NCBI GenBank assembly: GCA_903897855.1
Contig: CAIUDH010000030.1
Span: forward strand, 1-49,500
DNA length: 49,500 bases
From: an uncultured Bacteroidota bacterium
GTDB taxonomy: Bacteria > Bacteroidota > Bacteroidia > UKL13-3
Reading direction: 5' to 3'
Part shown: positions 43,332 to 49,500 of the stretch, piece by piece
Layout of the letters: the number at the start of each line of letters is the position of its first letter
Position numbering within the stretch: position 1 is the first letter of the stretch
Notes under the pieces: generated by a model
Databases searched by the model: none
The model's input: the letters and a program-made list of their open reading frames with translations, nothing else
What the model was told of the DNA's origin: nothing
Translations under genes and position numbers: made by a program

Positions 43332-45986
43332 ATGACCAACATGCAACTCAGTGGCTTAGAGCCATTACAAATAACAGAGCTAACGAATTTTGTAAATATT
43401 GGCGAACGAACCAATATTACCGGAAGTAAGGCTTTCGCTCGAATGATTTTAGGCGGCGATTATGATAGTGCCTTAAGTGTGGCACGTCAGCAAGTGGAAA
43501 ACGGAGCGCAAATTATTGATGTGAATATGGACGAAGGCATGCTCGACGGCGTGCATGCCATGACCAAATTCCTCAATCTCATTGCTTCCGAACCCGATAT
43601 CTCACGCGTGCCGGTGATGGTCGACTCCTCGAAATGGGAGATCATTGAGGCTGGCCTGAAATGTATGCAAGGCAAAGGTATCGTGAATTCTATTTCTCTA
43701 AAAGATGGAGAAGGAAAATTTATTGAGCGGGCTAAAATTATCAAACGCTTCGGCGCAGCTACCGTGGTGATGGCCTTCGATGAAGACGGGCAGGCCGATA
43801 ATTACGAAAAGAAAATTGCCATCTGCAAACGTGCCTATACTATTTTGGTAGACCAAGTAAAGTTTGCTCCTGAGGATATTATTTTCGATCCCAATATTTT
43901 AACCGTTGCAACCGGTATTGAAGAACATAATAATTATGCGGTCGATTTTGTGAATGCCACAAAATGGATCAAAGAAAATTTGCCCTTCGCAAAAGTCTCA
44001 GGTGGGGTAAGCAATATCTCCTTTTCGTTTCGTGGCAACGATACCGTGCGTGAAGCGATGCATGCCGCTTTTCTTTATAAAGCCATCCAAAACGGAATGG
44101 ATATGGGTATCGTCAATGCTGGCATGATTGAAGTTTATGACGAAATACCCAAAAACTTATTGGCCCTGGTGGAGGATGTATTATGGAATAAAAGAGCCGA
44201 CGCCACCGAACGTCTGGTATCCTTCGCAGAAACTATTAAAGCCAAAGGCAAAATAGAGGTCATCGATGAAGCTTGGCGTAGCACAAGCGTTGAGGAACGA
44301 CTGAAACACGCACTCGTAAAAGGAATCACCGACTTTATTGAGATTGACACGGAAGAGGCTCGACAAAAAAGCTCCCGGCCTTTGGATGTTATCGAAGGCC
44401 CGTTGATGGCTGGAATGAGTGTGGTAGGCGATTTGTTTGGGGCAGGTAAAATGTTTTTACCGCAAGTGGTAAAAAGTGCCAGGGTGATGAAAAAAGCAGT
44501 CGCTGTTTTAACCCCGTATATTGAGGCTCAAAAACAGGAAGGTGCCAGCAGCTTTGCCGGTAGAATATTGATGGCAACGGTGAAAGGCGATGTACACGAT
44601 ATCGGAAAAAATATTGTGGGTGTGGTGCTCGGTTGTAATAACTATGAGATTATTGATATGGGCGTGATGGTTTCGGCCGATAAAATTTTAGCTAAAGCCA
44701 AGGAAATAAATGCCGACATCATTGGCCTGAGTGGCCTTATAACACCTAGTTTGGACGAGATGGTGCATGTGGCCAAAGAAATGGAACGGTTGGGTTTCAC
44801 CATACCATTGCTTATTGGAGGAGCCACTACTTCGCGCATACATGCTGCTGTTAAAGTAGACCCTTTTTATAGTGGCTCGGTGGTGCATGTGCTCGATGCT
44901 TCACGCAGTGTGCCGGTAGCAAGTAGTTTGTTAGGTAAAGAATCGGGGGCGGTGTTTCATGCTTCCATCAAAGCCGAGTACGAGAAGATGCGGGAAGAGC
45001 ATAAAAACAGACGAGACACTAAAACTTTTGTATCCATCGCCCAGGCGAGAGAGCAGAAAATAAAAATAGATTGGGATCATGCTGAAATTATTAAACCCAA
45101 ACAACTCGGCATCACCGTTTTTGATGATTTCGATTTGAGTGCCTTGGCCGAAATCATTGATTGGACCCCCTTCTTCAACACCTGGGAGATGTATGGGAAA
45201 TTTCCTGCCATCCTTACCGATGAAAAAGTGGGAATAGAAGCAACCAAGTTATATCATGATGCGAAAATATTGCTTCAAAAAGTAATCGATCAAAAACTAC
45301 TCAAAGCGAAAGGTGTGATTGGCATTTTTGAAGCTAATGCGGTCGATGATGATATCGTTCTTTCCCATGGAACGCAATCGTTTACTACGCATCACCTGCG
45401 CCAGCAGAATGAGAAAAAACGCGGACAAGCCTATTACTCCTTAAGCGATTTTGTGGCCCCAAAATCAACGGAACGGCAGGATTATATGGGGGCGTTTGCG
45501 GTGAGTATTTTAGGTGCTGATGCCGAAGCTAAGAAATACGAGGCCGACTTCGACGACTATAATAGCATCATGATAAAAGCCATTGCCGACAGACTGGCAG
45601 AGGCTTTTGCTGAAAAAATGCACCATCTTGTGCGAACCGACTATTGGGGTTATGCTGCCAACGAAAAGTTAAGTATCGACGAACTTCTTACCGAGAAATT
45701 TCAAGGCATTCGTCCAGCGCCAGGCTATCCAGCCTGCCCCGATCATACCGAGAAAAGTACGCTATGGAAACTGTTGGAGGTGGAGCAAAACATCGGAACC
45801 ATCATCACCGAAAGTTTTGCCATGTGGCCCGCCAGCAGCGTTAGTGGCTGGTATTTCGCTAACCAAGAGAGCAAGTACTTTGGCTTAGGTAAAATAAGCA
45901 AAGATCAAGTGGAAGATTATGCCGAACGTAAAATGCGCCCAATTACAGAAATGGAAAAATGGCTGAGCCCCAATTTGAATTACTAA
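43332..45986 (+). CDS. metH: Methionine synthase, pterin/cobalamin/reactivation part
   Basis: Domains in order: pterin (methyl-THF) binding ([17 protein letters not shown] at about residue 17), cobalamin cap and B12-binding with [11 protein letters not shown] (the DxHxxG His ligand), and the SAM-dependent activation domain ending [19 protein letters not shown] with [14 protein letters not shown]-like closure. Length 884. It follows the homocysteine part in the same frame, six bases after its TAA. In Bacteroidota a two-protein MetH is, to my knowledge, common. The two proteins must assemble for methyl transfer. Confidence 0.95.
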   Translation: MTNMQLSGLEPLQITELTNFVNIGERTNITGSKAFARMILGGDYDSALSVARQQVENGAQIIDVNMDEGMLDGVHAMTKFLNLIASEPDISRVPVMVDSSKWEIIEAGLKCMQGKGIVNSISLKDGEGKFIERAKIIKRFGAATVVMAFDEDGQADNYEKKIAICKRAYTILVDQVKFAPEDIIFDPNILTVATGIEEHNNYAVDFVNATKWIKENLPFAKVSGGVSNISFSFRGNDTVREAMHAAFLYKAIQNGMDMGIVNAGMIEVYDEIPKNLLALVEDVLWNKRADATERLVSFAETIKAKGKIEVIDEAWRSTSVEERLKHALVKGITDFIEIDTEEARQKSSRPLDVIEGPLMAGMSVVGDLFGAGKMFLPQVVKSARVMKKAVAVLTPYIEAQKQEGASSFAGRILMATVKGDVHDIGKNIVGVVLGCNNYEIIDMGVMVSADKILAKAKEINADIIGLSGLITPSLDEMVHVAKEMERLGFTIPLLIGGATTSRIHAAVKVDPFYSGSVVHVLDASRSVPVASSLLGKESGAVFHASIKAEYEKMREEHKNRRDTKTFVSIAQAREQKIKIDWDHAEIIKPKQLGITVFDDFDLSALAEIIDWTPFFNTWEMYGKFPAILTDEKVGIEATKLYHDAKILLQKVIDQKLLKAKGVIGIFEANAVDDDIVLSHGTQSFTTHHLRQQNEKKRGQAYYSLSDFVAPKSTERQDYMGAFAVSILGADAEAKKYEADFDDYNSIMIKAIADRLAEAFAEKMHHLVRTDYWGYAANEKLSIDELLTEKFQGIRPAPGYPACPDHTEKSTLWKLLEVEQNIGTIITESFAMWPASSVSGWYFANQESKYFGLGKISKDQVEDYAERKMRPITEMEKWLSPNLNY

Positions 45987-46007
45987 TAAAAAAAACAAGA
46001 CATTTAA

Positions 46008-46961
46008 ATGCATATCACCGAACACATCACAAACGCTAAAGGAAAAACATTATTTTCGATTGAGATATTGCCTCCTCTTAAAGGCAAAGGCATTGAGAAC
46101 GTTTTTAAGGGCATTGATCCACTCATGGAATTTCAACCTGCTTTTATTGATGTAACTTACCATCGTGAAGAGTTTATTGTAAAGAAATTAGCCGATGGTA
46201 CAGAGGATAAAATCTCGACCAAGAAACGCCCCGGCACGGTAGCTATTTGCGCTGCCATCATGAATAAATACAAAGTAGATACGGTGCCTCATCTCATTTG
46301 TGGCGGTTTTAGCAAAGAGGAAACCGAGAATGCGCTGATCGACTTAAATTTTCTTGGCATCGACAATGTACTTGTTTTAAGAGGGGATAATGCAAAGAAT
46401 GAATCGAGTTTTATTCCGGATAAAAATGGAAATAAAAATGCCTTAGAACTCTTGGAACAAATTCAGAATCTGAATAAAGGTAAATACCTTGACGAAGAAA
46501 TTATTGAAGCTACGGCATCCCGTTTCTGTTGTGGCGTGGCCGGTTATCCTGAGAAGCATTATGAAGCCGTAAGCTTGGATAGCGATATGGAATTTCTTAA
46601 GCGGAAAGTAGCTTCTGGAGCCGATTTTATTGTGACACAAATGTTTTTCGATAATCAAAAATATTTCGACTTTGTGGCCCGTTGCAAAAATGAAGGCATT
46701 CTTGTACCCATCTTTCCAGGCATCAAGCCGCTCACCAACCGAAAACAACTCACGGCACTTGCTAAAATATTTAGCATCACGATGCCATCAGATTTAGTTA
46801 ACTCCGTGGCCCGTTGCAAGGACGAGGACGTTAAAGAAATTGGCCTCGAGTGGTGCGTACAACAGTGTATAGAGTTGAAGAAATCGGGGGTTCCGGTACT
46901 GCATTTCTATACCATGGGTGTAAGCGAAGCCACCAAATATATTGCACATCGTGTGTTTTAG
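46008..46961 (+). CDS. metF: Methylenetetrahydrofolate reductase
   Basis: It reduces 5,10-methylene-THF to 5-methyl-THF with FAD and NAD(P)H, feeding the MetH proteins upstream. The TIM-barrel signature FSIEILPPLKGKG at the start (with the catalytic Glu), VPHLICGGFSKEE, VLRGDN, and DFIVTQMFFDNQKYFDF are clear. 317 residues is normal for the prokaryotic form. It is 21 bp after metH and shares the SAM-riboswitch transcript. A weak terminator follows at 47018-47039. Confidence 0.96.
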   Translation: MHITEHITNAKGKTLFSIEILPPLKGKGIENVFKGIDPLMEFQPAFIDVTYHREEFIVKKLADGTEDKISTKKRPGTVAICAAIMNKYKVDTVPHLICGGFSKEETENALIDLNFLGIDNVLVLRGDNAKNESSFIPDKNGNKNALELLEQIQNLNKGKYLDEEIIEATASRFCCGVAGYPEKHYEAVSLDSDMEFLKRKVASGADFIVTQMFFDNQKYFDFVARCKNEGILVPIFPGIKPLTNRKQLTALAKIFSITMPSDLVNSVARCKDEDVKEIGLEWCVQQCIELKKSGVPVLHFYTMGVSEATKYIAHRVF

Positions 46962-47279
46962 ATTGTGGTTAGGAAATACGGGTGATCCTTGCTAATACCA
47001 AAACATTTATAAATACAAAAGGGACTTACGCGCCCCTTTCGTTTTCCAACCTTCCTCAAAGTATTAAACCAGAACGTTTAACACTTTCTCTTTAAAAGTA
47101 ATTTTAAGTTACTTTAATTTATATCATTATTGCTGCTTATGGGTCTGTTTTAATATATTTTTGGGCTTCCCTTTTTTAAGTTTTGAACCCAGACGTTTTA
47201 GTTATATTACTTTTACACAATGGGTGCAAGCGAATACAGTAAATGTCTCCTGCGTGTTTTAATCCAGAATAAAAATGGG
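46962..47279. other. Intergenic region between metF and the convergent secreted-protein gene
   Basis: A 318-base AT-rich spacer. It holds the weak terminator at 47018-47039 and two imperfect copies of a motif (TTAAACCAGAACGTTTA near 47064-47080 and TGAACCCAGACGTTTTA near 47184-47200). I see no RNA gene. One 23-codon frame (47220-47291) is not convincing. Confidence 0.5.
47018..47039 (+). terminator. Weak terminator after metF
   Basis: AAAGGG (47018-47023) pairs with CCCTTT (47034-47039) across a 10-base loop that can add one or two G-C pairs; the following GTTTT is short. It lies about 55 bases after the metF stop. Confidence 0.45.
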
Positions 47280-48167
47280 TTACATACCTAAGGCAAATAA
47301 ATTTAACGTATTAAATTTAAAATCGTCTGAACTATTGATGTTCCCTACATAGATTTCGAGATATTCGTTAGAAGCCATCGTAATCATCAGGTGTAAGGAG
47401 GTACTTTGAATATCGCCACTATTGGCAAATCGGTTAAGTACCTTGGAAGCATCCACCACGGTACCGTTTTTTGCGATACCAAATACCATGGTTTTATTTG
47501 AAGAGCTATTTAAAGTTCCGGAAATAGTACATGCAATATGAAAGGTTTTTATGTTTTTACCAATATATCTTAACCGTCCATTTGTCCCTCCATTATCAAA
47601 TTCTCCAACTCCTTCAAAGGTGGTTGCTGGGGCGCATAACACTAGATTATTACTTCCTGTGGTCGATTGGGAGGAAATGTTAATTCGAGTCCCGGTTGTA
47701 CTAAAATATCGAATTTCACCCATCGGATATGGGGATACTTTGTAAGTGGTAGTGCGCCAATTTGTTCCATCACTAAAAAAAGTCATGGCATCCATCTGGT
47801 CGGAGAGCACCACCGTGGTTCCCCCATCTATTGTTTCGGAGGCATTGCCATCAATGGTTACATTACTGGTACTCGTTCCTTTTTTAATATTATAAAGCCT
47901 ACCGAGTATTCCCACAGCGGTGGGTAGTGTAACCGTAATCGGTGTTGCAGCGTTATTGCATAGCACAGTATTGTCGGAAGCATTGAGAGTAGTACTGGTG
48001 GTGATGGTGGTTACTTTTTTAGAAAGCGACCCATTCACCTCTAAACTCGATTTAGGCGTGGTCGTATTTACCCCAACCCCTGTTTGGGCATCGAGGTCGA
48101 CTCCTTGAAAGCACCAAATGAGCGTGGTAATAAATCCTATAATTCGGTTTAACTTTAATGGTTTCAT
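47280..48167 (-). CDS. Secreted repeat-leader protein, paralogue A, unknown function
   Basis: The Sec signal is followed by TGVGVNTTTPKSSLEVNGS, the 'GVGVNTxxP...LxVNG' leader seen in many Bacteroidota surface and tail-fibre-like proteins. A beta-rich middle contains PVLCNN-like and GTNWRTTTY stretches. The last 110 residues (GRLRYIGKNIKTFHIACTIS, then FGIAKNGTVVDASKVL) read like a small jelly-roll or C1q/TNF-like domain (fold guess). It shares this full layout with the gene just upstream, so the two are tandem duplicates. It has no T9SS domain. Probably adhesive or structural. Confidence 0.75.
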   Translation of the reverse strand: MKPLKLNRIIGFITTLIWCFQGVDLDAQTGVGVNTTTPKSSLEVNGSLSKKVTTITTSTTLNASDNTVLCNNAATPITVTLPTAVGILGRLYNIKKGTSTSNVTIDGNASETIDGGTTVVLSDQMDAMTFFSDGTNWRTTTYKVSPYPMGEIRYFSTTGTRINISSQSTTGSNNLVLCAPATTFEGVGEFDNGGTNGRLRYIGKNIKTFHIACTISGTLNSSSNKTMVFGIAKNGTVVDASKVLNRFANSGDIQSTSLHLMITMASNEYLEIYVGNINSSDDFKFNTLNLFALGM

Positions 48168-48195
48168 GATTTCTTCTTAATTAGGATTATCTAAA

Positions 48196-49104
48196 TTACA
48201 TTCCAAGGGCAAAGAGGTTCATCGACTTCACTATCGCATAGTGGGTTGGTCCACCGCTTGTCATATTACCCACATATAACTCTAAATAGTCGCCGGGATA
48301 CATAAAAACCATTACATGCATGGCGGTACTTTGCGCATCAGAAGTACTGCCCATTTTTTGAAGTATTTTTGACGATGCCACAACGGCACCATTTTTTGCA
48401 ACTCCAAACACAAACTCTTCACTGGGCGTTTGTGGTGAAGCCGAGATGGTACAAGCGATATGAAAGGCTCTGGGAGTTTTACCTAAATATCTGAGTCGAC
48501 CATCAGTCCCTCCATCATCAAATTCATCCATCATTGCATTTAAAGCTGTTACCGCTGAACACTTCACCATATTCGTAGATCCATCAGACATATTAACAAT
48601 TGTTACCGAAGTACCTGAGGTACTAAAATAGCTTATTTCGCCCATCGGATAAGGTGCAAGATATTGACTCATGATGATCCATTGGGTTCCGGTACTAATA
48701 ATAGAAATGGCTCCTTGGGCGTCGGTAAAACGTATACTGGTAGCTCCATCAATAGTTTCTGAATTTGAGGGAGCAAGAACAACGGTGCTATCTGGACTTC
48801 CTGTACCTCTTTTGATGGTATATATACGACCTGTACATGTAGAACAAACTGGCAAGGTGATAGTGATGGCGGTATTGCCATTATTGCAAAGAATGGTATT
48901 ATAAGTTGCATCCAAGGTAGTACTCGAGTTGATGGTAGTTACCTTTTGTCCATACGACCCATTCACATCTAAATTGGATAAAGGCGCAGTGGTATTTACT
49001 CCTACCCCATTTTGGGCGTTGACGATTGTAAAAGAAATTAACCCTATAATAATAAAGAGGGTATTCTTGAAACTGTGTTTGTTTTTGATGGTTATTATGT
49101 TCAT
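48196..49104 (-). CDS. Secreted repeat-leader protein, paralogue B, unknown function
   Basis: A 302-residue paralogue of the next gene downstream. The signal peptide ends around FTIVNAQ, then NGVGVNTTAPLSNLDVNGSYG. Shared blocks with paralogue A include KVTTI..STTL, NT-LCNN, SPYPMGEI-YFST-like, GRLRYLGKTPRAFHIACTIS, FGVAKNGAVVASSKIL and the C-terminal NLFALGM. The two genes are 28 bp apart and follow a T9SS protein by 20 bp, so all three are probably one transcript of surface proteins. Confidence 0.75.
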   Translation of the reverse strand: MNIITIKNKHSFKNTLFIIIGLISFTIVNAQNGVGVNTTAPLSNLDVNGSYGQKVTTINSSTTLDATYNTILCNNGNTAITITLPVCSTCTGRIYTIKRGTGSPDSTVVLAPSNSETIDGATSIRFTDAQGAISIISTGTQWIIMSQYLAPYPMGEISYFSTSGTSVTIVNMSDGSTNMVKCSAVTALNAMMDEFDDGGTDGRLRYLGKTPRAFHIACTISASPQTPSEEFVFGVAKNGAVVASSKILQKMGSTSDAQSTAMHVMVFMYPGDYLELYVGNMTSGGPTHYAIVKSMNLFALGM

Positions 49105-49124
49105 GATTTTAATTAAGTTTAAAT

Positions 49125-49500
49125 TTAGTTTGATTTGATTATTTTTTGTACTTGTATTTTGGGTGTATTGGCTGAATATATTTTGATGAAATAGTTTCCG
49201 GGCACGAGTTGCTCCATTCCTAATTCAATTTTATTTTCGCCTCGTTGTAAGAATAGGGTTTTGTGTAGTACAATTTGTGCGAGGGTATTGCTTATCTCCA
49301 CCTGAAATTCGCAAGCTACATCAACCATAAAACTTAGGGTGGCAGTGGTGGTGATAGGATTGGGGGTGATCATGATATTTGATTCACCCTTATATTTGGT
49401 TACCGATTGCACCGAAGAGTAAGCAAATTCCTGATCGAAATCTATTTCTTTTAAACGATAATACACCGTGCCCATAAATGGAGTACCATCAAAGGCTTCA
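49125..49500 (-). CDS. C-terminal part of a T9SS-secreted protein (cut by the window end)
   Basis: The frame is open through the window edge (codons for EAFDGTPF precede the internal ATG), so this is only the end of a larger protein. TVYYRLKEIDFDQEFAYSS is the strand often found just before T9SS domains. NIMITPNPITTTATLSF starts the sorting domain, and GNYFIKIYSANTPKIQVQKIIKSN is its conserved end (split here for length: GNYFIKIYS and KIIKSN). It should be exported by the PorSS/T9SS system. The function of the main part is not visible. Confidence 0.88.
   Translation of the reverse strand, partial: EAFDGTPFMGTVYYRLKEIDFDQEFAYSSVQSVTKYKGESNIMITPNPITTTATLSFMVDVACEFQVEISNTLAQIVLHKTLFLQRGENKIELGMEQLVPGNYFIKIYSANTPKIQVQKIIKSN

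Noticed and set aside
47220-47291. 23-codon frame after a TACTTTTA-like element
   Set aside because: The promoter match is imperfect, the frame runs into the end of the convergent gene, and the product has no recognisable feature.

Overview
The window comes from a low-GC member of the Bacteroidota. The signs are the -7 promoter element TAnnTTTG in front of many genes, the lack of clear Shine-Dalgarno sequences, type IX secretion (T9SS) C-terminal domains, Bacteroidota-type DUF families (DUF1573, DUF2279), a bacillithiol-type YtxJ protein and a MetH split into two genes. It is chromosomal and mostly housekeeping. I see no rRNA, tRNA, insertion sequence, prophage or CRISPR array.

Layout. 1-2.6 kb: the end of a surface-polysaccharide locus (3' part of a BY-kinase with a Gly-Tyr tail, TviB-type UDP-GlcNAc dehydrogenase, convergent methyltransferase). 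2.9-6 kb: a 55-residue membrane protein with its own promoter and terminator, then leuS. 6-8 kb, minus strand: DUF2279 protein, then EVE-domain protein and pyrR. 8-10.3 kb: lipoprotein overlapping a polyprenyl-phosphate sugar transferase. 10.3-13.8 kb, minus strand: sppA, then a histidine kinase abutting ytxJ. 13.9-15 kb: a double-DUF1573 protein. 15-22.6 kb, minus strand: TPR protein, gyrA, mlaE-like permease, rimM, heptaheme cytochrome-TPR lipoprotein. 23-28.9 kb: class A beta-lactamase-like serine hydrolase, ppk1, rlmH, trxB, HTH-like protein. 29-34 kb: a small lipoprotein and a 1409-residue T9SS-exported hydrolase/beta-helix protein, closed by a strong terminator. 34-37 kb, minus strand: peroxiredoxin, NlpC/P60 hydrolase, ferredoxin, thiolase. 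37-39.2 kb: membrane glycosyltransferase and DUF421 protein. 39.2-42 kb, minus strand: a compact operon of CCG-domain Fe-S protein, alkyltransferase-like protein and amidohydrolase lipoprotein. 42-47 kb: SAM-I riboswitch, two-part metH and metF, a complete methionine/one-carbon operon. 47.3-49.5 kb, minus strand: two tandem paralogous secreted proteins downstream of a T9SS protein cut by the window edge.

How the genes work together. The clearest unit is the methionine module: a SAM-sensing leader controls both halves of methionine synthase and the enzyme that supplies methyl-THF. Polysaccharide assembly is represented twice (BY-kinase/TviB and the sugar transferase). Reading promoters together with start codons suggests that several genes here are leaderless or nearly so, with TAnnTTTG only 4-9 bases before the ATG. 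I used this to move several starts inward.

No clearly new multi-gene system stands out. The points most worth following are the in-frame single-stop split of metH, the repeated promoter-to-ATG spacing, the modular T9SS hydrolase/beta-helix protein, the ytxJ-kinase pair, and active-site or target-site substitutions in PPK1 and GyrA.
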